Source: an uncultured Eudoraea sp. (GTDB taxonomy: Bacteria; Bacteroidota; Bacteroidia; Flavobacteriales; Flavobacteriaceae). Taken from it: a DNA stretch of 64,000 bases. The stretch is from NCBI RefSeq assembly GCF_947490415.1, contig NZ_CANLGX010000002.1, positions 124,001 to 188,000 on the forward strand, in the 5' to 3' direction. Shown in pieces: positions 1-9,335 of this stretch. Each line of letters begins with the position of its first letter. The first letter of the stretch is position 1. Under the pieces are notes generated by a model. It did not search any database. It had not been told where the DNA came from and saw only the letters and a program-made list of their open reading frames with translations. Both the position numbers and the translations under genes were made by a program.

Positions 1-204
1 ATGGAGAAATCTATTGTGGTTTCTGAAGTTAAGCGCGTTAAGCATCCTATGTATGGTAAGTTCGTACTGCGAACAAAAAAGTATGTTGCACATGATGAGA
101 CCAATGACTGCAATATTGGGGATACTGTTAAGATAATGGAGACACGTCCATTGAGTAGAACCAAATGTTGGAGACTGGTTGAAGTCTTAGAAAGAGCCAA
201 ATAA
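1..204 (+). CDS. rpsQ: 30S ribosomal protein S17 (5' end outside window)
   Basis: Primary 16S rRNA-binding protein of the small subunit. The window opens inside the gene: the Met at base 1 corresponds to an internal Met, because full-length S17 is about 85 residues and has some 17 more residues before this point. The 67 residues seen contain the S17 OB-fold signature [13 protein letters not shown] and end in the usual [11 protein letters not shown]. It is the first visible gene of the spc-type cluster and lies 2 nt before rplN. Confidence 0.95.
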   Translation: MEKSIVVSEVKRVKHPMYGKFVLRTKKYVAHDETNDCNIGDTVKIMETRPLSRTKCWRLVEVLERAK

Positions 205-206
205 TT

Positions 207-575
207 ATGTTACAGCAAGAATCGAGATTAAAAGTAGCAGACAATACAGGTGCCAAAGAGGTGTTAACCATACGGGTACTTGGTGGTACAAAGAGGAGAT
301 ATGCATCGGTTGGTGACAAAATTGTTGTTACTGTTAAAGAGGCTACCCCAAACGGTGGTATAAAGAAAGGTACAGTTTCAACGGCCGTTGTTGTAAGAAC
401 AAAAAAAGAAGTAAGGAGACCGGATGGTTCTTATATTCGTTTTGATGATAATGCCTGTGTTTTGTTAAACCCTACGGGTGAAATGAGAGGAACCCGAGTT
501 TTCGGACCTGTTGCCAGGGAGTTGCGTGATAAGCAATTCATGAAAATTGTTTCATTAGCTCCTGAGGTGCTTTAA
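207..575 (+). CDS. rplN: 50S ribosomal protein L14
   Basis: L14 sits at the subunit interface of the large subunit and binds 23S rRNA. The 122-residue product starts [19 protein letters not shown] and carries the L14 signature region around [13 protein letters not shown]. Length is exactly that of the family. It is tightly packed between rpsQ (2 nt) and rplX (11 nt), so it is translated from the common ribosomal transcript. Confidence 0.98.
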   Translation: MLQQESRLKVADNTGAKEVLTIRVLGGTKRRYASVGDKIVVTVKEATPNGGIKKGTVSTAVVVRTKKEVRRPDGSYIRFDDNACVLLNPTGEMRGTRVFGPVARELRDKQFMKIVSLAPEVL

Positions 576-586
576 AATATTGTAAG

Positions 587-898
587 ATGAAGTTAAGAAT
601 AAAAACGGGAGATACAGTTAGGATAATTGCAGGTGACCATAAAGGAACCGAAGGCAAAGTTACTGTTGTAGACCGTGAAAAGAATAAGGCGATTATAGAA
701 GGTGCCAATATGGTATCTAAACACGAAAAACCGAGCGCACAAAACCCTCAGGGAGGAATAGTGAAAAAAGAAGCTCCTATACATTTATCTAACTTATCAC
801 TTATTGATTCCAAATCTGGTGAAACAACAAGAGTGGGCTATGAGGTAAGAGATGGTAAGAAAGTACGTTTTTCTAAAAAATCTAACGAAGTAATTTAG
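587..898 (+). CDS. rplX: 50S ribosomal protein L24
   Basis: Assembly-initiating 23S rRNA-binding protein. The 103-residue product has an N-terminal KOW motif ([20 protein letters not shown]), followed by the typical [10 protein letters not shown] and [14 protein letters not shown] segments. Position between rplN and rplE is canonical. The gap to rplE is 2 nt. Confidence 0.98.
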   Translation: MKLRIKTGDTVRIIAGDHKGTEGKVTVVDREKNKAIIEGANMVSKHEKPSAQNPQGGIVKKEAPIHLSNLSLIDSKSGETTRVGYEVRDGKKVRFSKKSNEVI

Positions 899-900
899 TT

Positions 901-1452
901 ATGGCTTACGTTCCAAGATTAAAGCAAGAATATGGAGAGCGCATTGTTAAGGCTCTCAAAGAAGAATTTGGTTACAAAAATGTAATGCAAGTACCTAAGC
1001 TACAAAAAATTGTGCTCAGCAGGGGTATTGGTGCAGCAGTAGCCGATAAAAAATTGGTAGATCATGCCTTAGATGAGTTAGCCCTAATCACTGGTCAAAA
1101 GGCTATAGCAACGATTTCAAAAAAGGATGTTGCAGCTTTTAAACTCAGAAAGGGTATGCCGATAGGGGCTAAAGTCACTCTTAGAGGTGAGCGCATGTAT
1201 GAATTTTTAGACAGATTAGTTACTACTGCGTTGCCAAGGGAAAGGGATTTTCAGGGAATTAGAGCTACAGGTTTTGATGGAAGAGGAAATTACAATCTTG
1301 GTATAACAGAGCAGATTATATTTCCAGAAATTAATATTGATAAGATCAATAGGATTAATGGCATGGATATCACTTTTGTAACTAGCGCTGATACAGATAA
1401 AGAAGCAAAATCATTGTTAACCGAATTGGGATTACCTTTTAAAAAGAATTAG
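901..1452 (+). CDS. rplE: 50S ribosomal protein L5
   Basis: L5 binds 5S rRNA and contacts the P-site tRNA. The 183-residue product has the L5 signature [13 protein letters not shown] and the C-terminal half with [19 protein letters not shown] and FPEINIDKI. Length is normal. It is followed 1 nt later by rpsN, which points to coupled translation. Confidence 0.98.
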   Translation: MAYVPRLKQEYGERIVKALKEEFGYKNVMQVPKLQKIVLSRGIGAAVADKKLVDHALDELALITGQKAIATISKKDVAAFKLRKGMPIGAKVTLRGERMYEFLDRLVTTALPRERDFQGIRATGFDGRGNYNLGITEQIIFPEINIDKINRINGMDITFVTSADTDKEAKSLLTELGLPFKKN

Positions 1453-1453
1453 T

Positions 1454-1723
1454 ATGGCTAAAGAATCAATGAAAGCCCGTGAAAGAAAAAGGGCGAAGGT
1501 TGTAGCAAAATATGCGGAGAAGAGAAAGGCTTTAAAAGAAGCCGGCGACTATGAGGCTTTGCAAAAACTGCCAAAAAATGCTTCTCCTGTTCGTATGCAC
1601 AATAGATGTAAACTGACAGGCAGGCCTAAAGGGTATATGAGAACTTTTGGTATTTCTCGTGTAATGTTTAGAGAAATGGCTAATCAAGGATTGATTCCCG
1701 GTGTTAAAAAAGCAAGTTGGTAA
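1454..1723 (+). CDS. rpsN: 30S ribosomal protein S14, long zinc-free form
   Basis: Small-subunit head protein. At 89 residues it is the long form of S14. Only one Cys is present ([14 protein letters not shown]), so the CxxC...CxxC zinc ribbon of the short form is absent. The family signature [11 protein letters not shown]...GISR is intact. It starts 1 nt after the rplE stop and lies 21 nt before rpsH. Confidence 0.97.
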   Translation: MAKESMKARERKRAKVVAKYAEKRKALKEAGDYEALQKLPKNASPVRMHNRCKLTGRPKGYMRTFGISRVMFREMANQGLIPGVKKASW

Positions 1724-1744
1724 CCCAATATAAAAGTTAAGAAG

Positions 1745-2143
1745 ATGTTTACAGATCCATTAGCAGATTATTTAACAAGAATTAGAAACGCCAGTAGTGC
1801 GGGTCATCGGGTAGTTGAAATTCCGGCTTCTAATTTGAAAAAAGAGGTAACTAAAATATTATTCGATCAAGGATATATTTTGAGTTATAAATTCGAGGAG
1901 AATGAGGTACAGGGAATTATTAAAATTGCCTTAAAGTATGATAGGCTGACCAAAGAACCGGTGATTAGAAAGATTCAGCGTATAAGTACGCCAGGCCTTA
2001 GAAAATATGCCAGTTCCGGAGATATGCCAAGAGTGCTTAATGGCTTGGGAGTTGCTATTGTTTCTACTTCTCATGGAGTTATGACAAGTAAGCAGGCTAA
2101 GCGAGATAATGTTGGCGGAGAAGTTTTATGCTACGTTTATTAA
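1745..2143 (+). CDS. rpsH: 30S ribosomal protein S8
   Basis: S8 binds helix 21 of 16S rRNA; in E. coli it is the translational repressor of the spc operon, but no such site was identified here. The 132-residue product starts MFTDPLADYLTRIRNA and has the C-terminal signature GVAIVSTSHGVMTSKQA. Length and position between rpsN and rplF are canonical. Confidence 0.98.
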   Translation: MFTDPLADYLTRIRNASSAGHRVVEIPASNLKKEVTKILFDQGYILSYKFEENEVQGIIKIALKYDRLTKEPVIRKIQRISTPGLRKYASSGDMPRVLNGLGVAIVSTSHGVMTSKQAKRDNVGGEVLCYVY

Positions 2144-2162
2144 GAAATAAAGAGATAGGAAA

Positions 2163-2705
2163 ATGTCTAGAATAGGTAACAATCCAATAGAAATTCCGGA
2201 AGGAGCCACAGTTGAACTGCAGGATAATATTATTACTGTAAAGGGGAAATTGGGCGAACTAACTCAGGAATATTCATCGGTTTCCATAAAAGTTGAAGAT
2301 GGTCAGGTTTGGGTAACAAGACCTTCTGAATCAAAAGAACATAAAGCCAAACACGGCCTGTACAGATCCTTGATTTCCAATATGATTTTGGGAGTGACCA
2401 ATGGATGGACTAAAGAGCTTGAATTGGTGGGTGTAGGTTACCGCGCAGGTAATCAAGGTCAAAAGTTAGATTTGGCTTTGGGTTTCTCTCATAATATTGT
2501 TTTGGATTTAGCTGCTGAAGTTAAAGTTGAGACTATTTCTGAGAAGGGTAAAAACCCAATTATAAAGCTTACCTCACATGACAAACAATTGGTAGGCCAA
2601 ATTGCGGCTAAAATAAGATCATTCCGCAAACCTGAACCTTACAAAGGAAAAGGTATAAAATTTGTCGGAGAACAATTAAGAAGAAAAGCAGGTAAATCCG
2701 CTTAA
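2163..2705 (+). CDS. rplF: 50S ribosomal protein L6
   Basis: Large-subunit protein near the sarcin-ricin loop and the factor-binding site. The 180-residue product has the usual duplicated L6 fold. It begins MSRIGNNPIEIPEGATVEL and ends with the L6 signature PEPYKGKGIKF followed by a basic tail. It lies 10 nt before rplR. Confidence 0.98.
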   Translation: MSRIGNNPIEIPEGATVELQDNIITVKGKLGELTQEYSSVSIKVEDGQVWVTRPSESKEHKAKHGLYRSLISNMILGVTNGWTKELELVGVGYRAGNQGQKLDLALGFSHNIVLDLAAEVKVETISEKGKNPIIKLTSHDKQLVGQIAAKIRSFRKPEPYKGKGIKFVGEQLRRKAGKSA

Positions 2706-2715
2706 GAATTGAATT

Positions 2716-3072
2716 ATGGGATTATCAAAAACTGAAAGAAGAGCGCGCATTAGAAAAAGGATAAGAAAAGTATCCATTGGCACAGCTGAGAGGCCTAGAT
2801 TGTCTGTTTTTAGAAGCAACAAAGAGATTTATGCTCAAATAATTGACGATAATAATGGAACTACTTTAGCTTCCGCTTCTTCTAGGGATAAGGAACTGAG
2901 TAAGGCAAAAGGTACCAAAGTTGAGATTGCCAACCTGGTAGGTAAGGCAGTAGCTGAAAAAGCGAAGAAAGTCGGTATAGAAGCTGTTGCTTTTGATCGT
3001 GGCGGTAATTTGTATCATGGCAGAGTAAAATCATTGGCCGAAGGTGCCAGAGAGGCCGGTCTAAAATTTTAA
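2716..3072 (+). CDS. rplR: 50S ribosomal protein L18
   Basis: 5S rRNA-binding protein that works with L5 in the central protuberance. The 118-residue product has a basic N-terminus ([15 protein letters not shown]), then [20 protein letters not shown], and ends [26 protein letters not shown] in the family pattern. It lies 8 nt before rpsE. Confidence 0.98.
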   Translation: MGLSKTERRARIRKRIRKVSIGTAERPRLSVFRSNKEIYAQIIDDNNGTTLASASSRDKELSKAKGTKVEIANLVGKAVAEKAKKVGIEAVAFDRGGNLYHGRVKSLAEGAREAGLKF

Positions 3073-3080
3073 TAGGAAAT

Positions 3081-3605
3081 ATGTTCGGGAATTACAAAAA
3101 TGTAGAAATTGTTAAACCGGGAGGTCTTGAACTAAAAGACAGATTGGTTGGTGTTCAAAGAGTTACTAAAGTAACTAAAGGGGGTAGAGCTTTTGGTTTT
3201 TCTGCGATCGTGGTTGTAGGTGATGAGAATGGTGTAGTAGGTCATGGTCTTGGGAAGTCTAAAGAAGTAGCTACCGCTATAGCTAAGGCTATTGAGGATG
3301 CTAAAAAGAACTTAATTAGAATACCACTGAGTAAAGGCACTTTACCGCATGAGCAAAAAGGAAAGTTTGGCGGAGCACGGGTGTTTGTTAAACCTGCTTC
3401 ACATGGTACAGGAGTAATTGCCGGAGGGGCGGTTAGAGCCGTATTGGAATCAGTTGGCGTACAGGACGTTTTGTCCAAGTCTCAGGGATCCTCTAACCCG
3501 CATAATGTCGTAAAAGCTACATTTGATGCTTTACTGCAATTGAGGGATGCCAGAACTGTAGCAAAACAAAGAGGTGTTTCGTTGGAAAAAGTCTTTAAAG
3601 GATAA
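3081..3605 (+). CDS. rpsE: 30S ribosomal protein S5
   Basis: S5 contributes to decoding accuracy and the mRNA entry helicase. The 174-residue product has the N-terminal dsRBD-like domain ([20 protein letters not shown]) and the C-terminal S5 domain with [19 protein letters not shown]. It is followed after 11 nt by the short rpmD gene. Confidence 0.98.
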   Translation: MFGNYKNVEIVKPGGLELKDRLVGVQRVTKVTKGGRAFGFSAIVVVGDENGVVGHGLGKSKEVATAIAKAIEDAKKNLIRIPLSKGTLPHEQKGKFGGARVFVKPASHGTGVIAGGAVRAVLESVGVQDVLSKSQGSSNPHNVVKATFDALLQLRDARTVAKQRGVSLEKVFKG

Positions 3606-3616
3606 GTAGCAAGAGT

Positions 3617-3796
3617 ATGGCAAAGATTAGAGTTAAGCAGGTAAGAAGTAGCATTAAAAGGCCACAAAATCAGAAAAGAACACTGGAGGCACTTGGATTG
3701 CGTAAGATTGGCCATGTTGTGGAACATGAAACCACACCCAATATTATGGGAATGATCAATAAGGTTAAACACTTAGTTTCTACGGAAGAAGCATAA
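3617..3796 (+). CDS. rpmD: 50S ribosomal protein L30
   Basis: Short gene (59 residues) read directly between rpsE and rplO. The product begins MAKIRVKQVRSSIKRPQNQK, continues RTLEALGLRKIGHVVEHE and NIMGMINKVKHLV, the standard L30 pattern of small bacterial L30 proteins. Start ATG at 3617, stop TAA at 3794-3796. The position between S5 and L15 is the canonical one. Confidence 0.97.
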   Translation: MAKIRVKQVRSSIKRPQNQKRTLEALGLRKIGHVVEHETTPNIMGMINKVKHLVSTEEA

Positions 3797-3808
3797 AATA
3801 TATTTGTA

Positions 3809-4261
3809 ATGAATTTAGGGAATTTAAAACCAGCCAAAGGGTCTGTTCACAAAGCCGGGAAAACCATAGGCCGAGGCCAGGGTTCTGGCAAAGGAGGTAC
3901 TGCAACAAGAGGACATAAAGGTGCTAAATCAAGATCCGGGTATTCCAGGAAGATTGGTTTTGAAGGAGGTCAAATGCCTTTGCAAAGACGTGTGCCCAAG
4001 TTTGGTTTTACCAACATTAACAGAAAAGATTATCAGGGTATAAATCTGAATAAACTTCAGGAGCTTGCAGATAAAGGATTGGTTAAAAAAACAGTCACTG
4101 TTAAAGATCTTGTAGATAACGGAATGGCTCATAAAAACGATTTGGTTAAGATATTAGGCGGTGGTGAACTAAAAGCGTCTCTTAAAATAACCGTACATAA
4201 ATTTACTGCAACTGCGAAAGCTGCGATTGAAGCTGCTGGTGGTGAAGCAATAAATTTATAA
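3809..4261 (+). CDS. rplO: 50S ribosomal protein L15
   Basis: Late-assembly large-subunit protein. The 150-residue product has the Gly/Lys/Arg-rich N-terminal extension (KTIGRGQGSGKGGTATRGHKG) and the C-terminal domain ending in VHKFTATAKAAIEAAGG. It sits between rpmD and secY, 12 nt before secY. Confidence 0.98.
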   Translation: MNLGNLKPAKGSVHKAGKTIGRGQGSGKGGTATRGHKGAKSRSGYSRKIGFEGGQMPLQRRVPKFGFTNINRKDYQGINLNKLQELADKGLVKKTVTVKDLVDNGMAHKNDLVKILGGGELKASLKITVHKFTATAKAAIEAAGGEAINL

Positions 4262-4273
4262 GTAAAGAAGATT

Positions 4274-5617
4274 ATGAAGAAATTTTTTGAGGTTATATCA
4301 AATATCTGGAAAATAGACGAACTGAGGGGCAGAATTATTGTAACCTTAGGTCTGCTGCTTGTGTATCGTTTTGGTGCTCAGGTTGTTCTTCCCGGTATTG
4401 ATACTTCTCAATTAGCAGAATTATCTTCAAATACAGAACAAGGTATTTTAGGTATTTTAAATGCTTTTACCGGTGGTGCATTTGCCAATGCTTCTGTATT
4501 TGCTCTTGGTATTATGCCCTATATCTCTGCATCTATTGTAGTTCAATTAATGGGAATCGCGGTGCCTTATCTTCAAAAACTGGATAAGGAAGGTGAAAGT
4601 GGAAGAAAAACAAAAAATCAGATAACGAGATGGCTTACCATTGGTATCTGTATTGTTCAGGCTCCCGCGTACCTTTATAGTCTGAGCGCCCTGGGTGTTC
4701 CGGATAGTGCATTTCTTTTAGGTAAAGGCTTGAATTTTATCGTGCCTTCGGTAATTATTCTGGTAACAGGTTGTGTTTTTGCTATGTGGTTAGGAGAAAA
4801 AATTACAGATAAAGGAATTGGAAATGGTATTTCTCTTCTTATTATGGTAGGGATTATTGCCACTATGCCGCAATCTTTTGTTCAGGAGTTTATTTCCAGA
4901 ACCGCTAATAATACTGGTGGACTGATGTTTATGCTTATAGAAATTATTCTTTGGTTTCTTGTTATTCTGGCCAGTGTTCTGTTGGTTATGGCAACGAGGA
5001 GAATACCGGTTCAATATGCAAGGAGGTCAGCCTCCGGTGGATATGAAAAAAACATTGCCGGTTCCAGACAATACATTCCCTTGAAATTGAACGCTTCAGG
5101 AGTAATGCCCATAATTTTTGCGCAGGCTATTATGTTCGCGCCGGGCTTATTAGGAAGAACTTTTAATAATACGGCAGTTGGCCAATGGATGGAAGTACAG
5201 TTCCAGGATATTTTTGGATTGGCCTATAATATTTTATTTGCATTATTGATTATAATTTTTACATATTTCTATACGGCCATTACAGTTCCAACGAATAAAA
5301 TGGCCGATGATTTGAAACGCAGTGGTGGTTTTATACCAGGCATTAGACCAGGTAAAGAAACAGGAGATTTTCTTGATAAAATAATGTCATTAATTACCTT
5401 GCCGGGATCCGTTTTCCTTGCCTTATTGGCAGTTTTACCTGCCTTAGTGGTTAAGTTAATGGATATTCAGGCGGGATGGGCCTTGTTTTATGGAGGTACA
5501 TCACTTTTAATTATGGTAGGGGTAGCTATTGATACTGTACAGCAAGTTAATTCTTACTTGTTGAACAGGCATTATGATGGATTGATGAAATCAGGTAAAA
5601 ACCGAAAAGTTGCATAA
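4274..5617 (+). CDS. secY: Preprotein translocase subunit SecY
   Basis: Central pore of the Sec translocon in the inner membrane. The 447-residue product has ten hydrophobic segments, the first near residues 20-40 (GRIIVTLGLLLVYRFGAQVVLPG). SecY hallmarks are visible: GIMPYISASIVVQLM, RRIPVQYARR in the cytoplasmic loop, and GIRPGKETGDFLDKI before the last membrane segments. It lies 3 nt before infA; adk and map, which separate these genes in many other bacteria, are absent. Confidence 0.98.
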   Translation: MKKFFEVISNIWKIDELRGRIIVTLGLLLVYRFGAQVVLPGIDTSQLAELSSNTEQGILGILNAFTGGAFANASVFALGIMPYISASIVVQLMGIAVPYLQKLDKEGESGRKTKNQITRWLTIGICIVQAPAYLYSLSALGVPDSAFLLGKGLNFIVPSVIILVTGCVFAMWLGEKITDKGIGNGISLLIMVGIIATMPQSFVQEFISRTANNTGGLMFMLIEIILWFLVILASVLLVMATRRIPVQYARRSASGGYEKNIAGSRQYIPLKLNASGVMPIIFAQAIMFAPGLLGRTFNNTAVGQWMEVQFQDIFGLAYNILFALLIIIFTYFYTAITVPTNKMADDLKRSGGFIPGIRPGKETGDFLDKIMSLITLPGSVFLALLAVLPALVVKLMDIQAGWALFYGGTSLLIMVGVAIDTVQQVNSYLLNRHYDGLMKSGKNRKVA

Positions 5618-5620
5618 GTT

Positions 5621-5836
5621 ATGGCCAAACAAGCACCCATAGAACAAGACGGTAGTATTATAGAGGCTTTGTCCAATGCAATGTTTCGTGTGGAACTTGA
5701 AAACGGTCATGTAGTTACTGCTCATATTTCCGGGAAGATGCGTATGCATTATATAAAATTGTTACCCGGAGATAAAGTAAAACTGGAAATGAGCCCATAC
5801 GATTTAACAAAGGCTAGAATTACATATAGATACTAA
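5621..5836 (+). CDS. infA: Translation initiation factor IF-1
   Basis: S1-like OB-fold factor that binds the ribosomal A site during initiation. The 71-residue product has the family core [41 protein letters not shown], shown here only by its residues in order from about 22 to 62. Length is standard. It starts 3 nt after the secY stop and is followed by rpmJ. Confidence 0.97.
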   Translation: MAKQAPIEQDGSIIEALSNAMFRVELENGHVVTAHISGKMRMHYIKLLPGDKVKLEMSPYDLTKARITYRY

Positions 5837-5846
5837 CAAAGACGAA

Positions 5847-5963
5847 ATGAAAGTTAGAGCATCCATAAAGAAAAGAAGTGCTGACTGCAAAATAGTACGC
5901 AGAAAAGGCACATTGTACGTAATTAATAAAAAGAATCCTAGATTCAAACAAAGACAAGGGTAA
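5847..5963 (+). CDS. rpmJ: 50S ribosomal protein L36, zinc-free form
   Basis: Short gene of 38 residues between infA and rpsM. The product begins [20 protein letters not shown] and ends in [10 protein letters not shown], the standard L36 pattern. Three of the four zinc ligands of the C+ form are replaced (Ser11, Asn27 and Phe33 where Cys, Cys and His are expected); only Cys14 remains. It is therefore the zinc-independent form. The stop at 5961-5963 lies 2 nt before rpsM. Confidence 0.95.
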   Translation: MKVRASIKKRSADCKIVRRKGTLYVINKKNPRFKQRQG

Positions 5964-5965
5964 TT

Positions 5966-6340
5966 ATGGCAAGAATTGCAGGTGTAGATATACCAAAACA
6001 AAAAAGAGGTGTCATAGCACTTACCTATATTTTTGGTATCGGTAAAAGCAGGGCACAGGAGATATTAGAGAAAGCTCAGGTAAATCTGGATAGCAAAGTA
6101 TCAGACTGGAACGATGATGAAATTGGTCGTATTCGTGATGCTGTTTCCTCCTATAAAATAGAAGGGGAACTTCGTTCTGAAAATCAGTTGAATATTAAGC
6201 GTCTGATGGATATTGGCTGTTACAGGGGAATCCGCCACAGATCTGGACTTCCACTTAGAGGACAGAGAACCAAGAATAATTCCAGGACCAGGAAAGGGAA
6301 AAGAAAAACGGTTGCAAATAAGAAAAAAGCAACTAAATAA
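5966..6340 (+). CDS. rpsM: 30S ribosomal protein S13
   Basis: Head protein of the small subunit that forms bridges to the large subunit. The 124-residue product begins [19 protein letters not shown] and contains the S13 signature [18 protein letters not shown], followed by a very basic tail. It lies 10 nt before rpsK in the alpha-operon part of the cluster. Confidence 0.98.
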   Translation: MARIAGVDIPKQKRGVIALTYIFGIGKSRAQEILEKAQVNLDSKVSDWNDDEIGRIRDAVSSYKIEGELRSENQLNIKRLMDIGCYRGIRHRSGLPLRGQRTKNNSRTRKGKRKTVANKKKATK

Positions 6341-6350
6341 ATAGCATAAT

Positions 6351-6743
6351 ATGGCAAAGACAAGTACCAAAGCAGCTAAAAAGCGCAAGGTAATCGTTGA
6401 ATCGGTTGGTGAAGCCCATGTAACGGCTTCCTTTAATAATATAATAATTTCTTTGACCAACAAAAAAGGCGATGTTATTTCATGGTCTTCTGCTGGTAAG
6501 ATGGGATTTAGAGGTTCCAAAAAGAATACTCCTTATGCCGCTCAGGTGGCCGCTGAAGAATGCTGTAAAGTAGCTCATGAAGCGGGATTGAGAAAGGTGA
6601 AAGTTTATGTAAAAGGACCGGGTAACGGAAGAGAATCTGCAATTCGTTCTATTCACAATGCCGGTATTGAAGTTACCGAGATTGTGGATGTAACACCATT
6701 ACCCCATAACGGTTGTAGACCACCTAAAAGAAGAAGAGTTTAA
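6351..6743 (+). CDS. rpsK: 30S ribosomal protein S11
   Basis: Platform protein near the mRNA exit of the small subunit. The 130-residue product has a basic N-terminus and the family core [21 protein letters not shown], then [12 protein letters not shown] and the C-terminal signature [16 protein letters not shown]. Exactly 100 nt separate it from rpsD, the widest gap of the cluster. Confidence 0.98.
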   Translation: MAKTSTKAAKKRKVIVESVGEAHVTASFNNIIISLTNKKGDVISWSSAGKMGFRGSKKNTPYAAQVAAEECCKVAHEAGLRKVKVYVKGPGNGRESAIRSIHNAGIEVTEIVDVTPLPHNGCRPPKRRRV

Positions 6744-6843
6744 TTAAGTAACATATTTATAAAAGGTTAATTCACAGGAAGTGCAATTACGATTATCGAA
6801 GGATAAGCCTTAATTCATAATCACATTTCCAAATTAAAAGAAG

Positions 6844-7449
6844 ATGGCAAGATATACAGGACCTAAATCAAAGATCGCACGTAAATTCGGCGAAGCAATT
6901 TTCGGAGACGACAAAGCCTTCGAGAAAAAGAACTATCCCCCGGGACAACACGGTAATAACAGACGTCGAGGTAAAAAATCCGAGTATGCTATCCAGTTGA
7001 TGGAAAAGCAGAAAGCAAAATATACCTATGGAATATTGGAGAGACAATTCAGGAACCTCTTTGCAAAAGCTAACAGGAGTAAAGGCGTAACTGGTGAAGT
7101 ACTGCTCCAATTATGTGAAGCACGTCTTGATAATGTAGTTTACAGGATGGGGATTGCAAATTCCAGAAGAGGTGCAAGACAACTAGTTTCCCACAGGCAC
7201 ATTACTGTTAATGGTGAATTGGTAAATATTCCTTCTTATTCCTTAAAAGCTGGTGATGTCGTAGGGGTTAGAGAAAAATCAAAATCACTTCAGGCCATAC
7301 AAGATGCACTTTCTGCAAATAGCAGTGTGTATGAATGGATGACATGGAACAATGATAAAATGGAAGGGAATTTTGTTTCCATTCCAGAAAGAATTCAGAT
7401 TCCGGAGAATATCAAAGAACAATTAATCGTGGAGTTATACTCTAAATAA
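6844..7449 (+). CDS. rpsD: 30S ribosomal protein S4
   Basis: Primary 16S rRNA-binding assembly protein. In E. coli it represses the alpha operon; no repressor structure was recognised here, although the 100-nt upstream gap would have room for one. The 201-residue product begins [20 protein letters not shown] and has the S4 domain around residues 91-155 ([26 protein letters not shown]). It lies 19 nt before rpoA. Confidence 0.98.
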   Translation: MARYTGPKSKIARKFGEAIFGDDKAFEKKNYPPGQHGNNRRRGKKSEYAIQLMEKQKAKYTYGILERQFRNLFAKANRSKGVTGEVLLQLCEARLDNVVYRMGIANSRRGARQLVSHRHITVNGELVNIPSYSLKAGDVVGVREKSKSLQAIQDALSANSSVYEWMTWNNDKMEGNFVSIPERIQIPENIKEQLIVELYSK

Positions 7450-7468
7450 AAACAACACAAATCCGACT

Positions 7469-8461
7469 ATGGCATTATTAAATTTTCAGAAGCCCGATAA
7501 AGTTATAATGATAGATTCTTCAGATTTCGAAGGCAAATTTGAATTTCGCCCTTTGGAACCTGGTTATGGTTTGACTGTTGGGAACGCCTTGCGAAGGGTA
7601 TTGCTTTCTTCTTTGGAAGGATTTGCAATTACATCCGTAAGAATTGATAAAGTAGAGCATGAATTTTCGGTTATTGAAGGTGTTGTAGAAGATGTCACCG
7701 AGATCATTCTAAACCTTAAACAAGTTCGATTTAAAAGACAAATTGAAGATGTTAATGAGGAAACCGTTTCCATATCTGTAAGTGGTAAGGAACAACTTAC
7801 TGCAGGAGATTTTCAAAAATTTATCTCTGGTTATCAGGTGTTAAACCCGGACCTTGTTATTTGCAACATGGATCCGAAGGTGAGCATAAATATGGAGATA
7901 ATCATTGAAAAAGGTCGTGGTTATGTACCTGCGGAAGAAAATAAAAAGTCTAATGCACCTTTGGGAAGTATAGCTGTCGATTCAATTTTTACTCCGGTAA
8001 AAAATGTAAAATACAGCATTGAAAACTTCCGTGTTGAGCAAAAAACGGATTATGAGAAATTGGTATTTGAGATCGTTACCGATGGTTCTATTCATCCAAA
8101 AGATGCATTGACGGAAGCGGCTAAAGTACTCATACACCATTTCATGTTGTTTTCTGATGAGCGTATTACTCTTGAAGCTGATGAAATAGCGCAAACAGAG
8201 ACCTATGATGAAGAATCTCTGCATATGCGTCAGCTTTTAAAGACCAAACTTGTGGATATGGATCTTTCTGTCAGGGCATTAAATTGTTTAAAAGCTGCGG
8301 AAGTTGATACATTAGGAGATTTGGTTTCGTTCAATAAAAACGATTTAATGAAATTCAGGAACTTTGGTAAAAAATCATTGACAGAATTGGAAGAGCTGGT
8401 TATAAACAAAGGCCTCAATTTTGGAATGGATCTTTCAAAGTACAAATTAGATAAGGATTAA
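7469..8461 (+). CDS. rpoA: RNA polymerase subunit alpha
   Basis: The alpha subunit dimerises to nucleate RNA polymerase assembly. Of 330 residues, about 1-230 form the N-terminal domain ([27 protein letters not shown]), and about 250-325 form the DNA- and activator-binding C-terminal domain ([34 protein letters not shown]). A weak hairpin with a short T-run lies in the 56 nt before rplQ, too weak to call as a terminator. Confidence 0.98.
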   Translation: MALLNFQKPDKVIMIDSSDFEGKFEFRPLEPGYGLTVGNALRRVLLSSLEGFAITSVRIDKVEHEFSVIEGVVEDVTEIILNLKQVRFKRQIEDVNEETVSISVSGKEQLTAGDFQKFISGYQVLNPDLVICNMDPKVSINMEIIIEKGRGYVPAEENKKSNAPLGSIAVDSIFTPVKNVKYSIENFRVEQKTDYEKLVFEIVTDGSIHPKDALTEAAKVLIHHFMLFSDERITLEADEIAQTETYDEESLHMRQLLKTKLVDMDLSVRALNCLKAAEVDTLGDLVSFNKNDLMKFRNFGKKSLTELEELVINKGLNFGMDLSKYKLDKD

Positions 8462-8517
8462 TTTATCAATAAAGACGGGGCTTTTCCTGTTTTTAGTAAG
8501 CATTTATATAAGTAACG

Positions 8518-9240
8518 ATGAGACACGGTAAAAAAGTCAATCACTTAGGTAGAAAGTCAGCTCATAGAAAAGCTATGTTGGCTAACATGGCTTGTTCTTT
8601 GATTGAACATAAAAGAATTAATACAACTGTGGCAAAGGCTAAAGCCTTAAAGCAGTTTATAGAGCCATTAATAACTAAATCAAAGGCGGAGAATAATCAG
8701 ACTACAGAAAAAGGAACACACAACAGACGTATCGCATTTAAAAACCTTAGGGATAAGTATGCGGTTACAGAATTATTTGGAAGTGTTTCTGATAAGGTAG
8801 GTGAGCGACCAGGAGGTTATACCCGAATTATTAAATTAGGAAATAGGCTTGGCGATAACGCAGATATGGCAATGATAGAACTTGTAGACTATAATGAGAT
8901 TTACAATTCTGAAAAAATTGCTAAAAAGAAAACTACAAGAAGAAGTAGAAGAGGAAAAAAGGCCGATGAGGTGGCAGTTGAAACTGCTAAGGAAACAACA
9001 GTAGCTGAAACCGCTAAGGAAACAGCAGTAGCTGAAGAGACTGCAGAAGCAGCAGTAGTTGAAGAGACTGTGGAAACAGTAGCGGAAGAAATAAAGGAGA
9101 CAGAGTCTGTAGAAACCGAGGAGGCGACTCAAGAAATTGAGGAGGTTAAAAAACCAAAGGCAGCTAAAGAAGAAGCGTCAGAACCTGAAACAACTGAGCC
9201 AGAAGATTCCGAAGAAGAAAAAAATGATTCAAAAGCATAA
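8518..9240 (+). CDS. rplQ: 50S ribosomal protein L17 with long acidic C-terminal tail
   Basis: L17 lines the peptide exit tunnel rim. Residues 1 to about 125 form the normal L17 fold ([37 protein letters not shown]). The remaining ~110 residues are an added tail: a basic [12 protein letters not shown] stretch, then Ala/Glu/Thr/Val-rich imperfect repeats (VAETAKETA type), then a Glu/Pro/Ser-rich end. The total of 240 residues is well above the ~120-160 usual for L17. It is the last gene of the ribosomal cluster and is followed by a strong terminator. Confidence 0.96.
   Translation: MRHGKKVNHLGRKSAHRKAMLANMACSLIEHKRINTTVAKAKALKQFIEPLITKSKAENNQTTEKGTHNRRIAFKNLRDKYAVTELFGSVSDKVGERPGGYTRIIKLGNRLGDNADMAMIELVDYNEIYNSEKIAKKKTTRRSRRGKKADEVAVETAKETTVAETAKETAVAEETAEAAVVEETVETVAEEIKETESVETEEATQEIEEVKKPKAAKEEASEPETTEPEDSEEEKNDSKA
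8971..9078 (+). repeat. Short tandem repeats coding for the L17 tail
   Basis: Four imperfect tandem units of 30, 27, 27 and 24 bp begin at 8971, 9001, 9028 and 9055. They encode [28 protein letters not shown] and VVEETVET. The unit length changes in whole codons, so the frame is kept, as expected for repeat expansion and contraction by slippage. Confidence 0.8.
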
Positions 9241-9270
9241 ATTGTTTATAAAATCATTAATATTTAATAA

Positions 9271-9301
9271 AGGATAGACCTAAAAGTCTATCCTTTTTTT
9301 A
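9271..9301 (+). terminator. Intrinsic terminator after the ribosomal cluster
   Basis: A perfect 9-bp stem (AGGATAGAC at 9271-9279, GTCTATCCT at 9286-9294) with a 6-nt loop is followed by a run of T. It lies 30 nt after the rplQ stop and separates the ribosomal transcript from carA. Confidence 0.93.
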
Positions 9302-9335
9302 TGTTTATTTGTGAAATGTAATCTTATTTAACACT

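Noticed and set aside
8475-8494. Hairpin with short T-run between rpoA and rplQ
   Set aside because: Only five base pairs, one of them G-T, in an operon that must be read through; too weak to call.
8836-9132. 98-codon Cys/Phe/Ser-rich frame antisense to rplQ
   Set aside because: It is the reverse reading of the Ala/Glu/Thr repeats of L17 and so has artificial composition.
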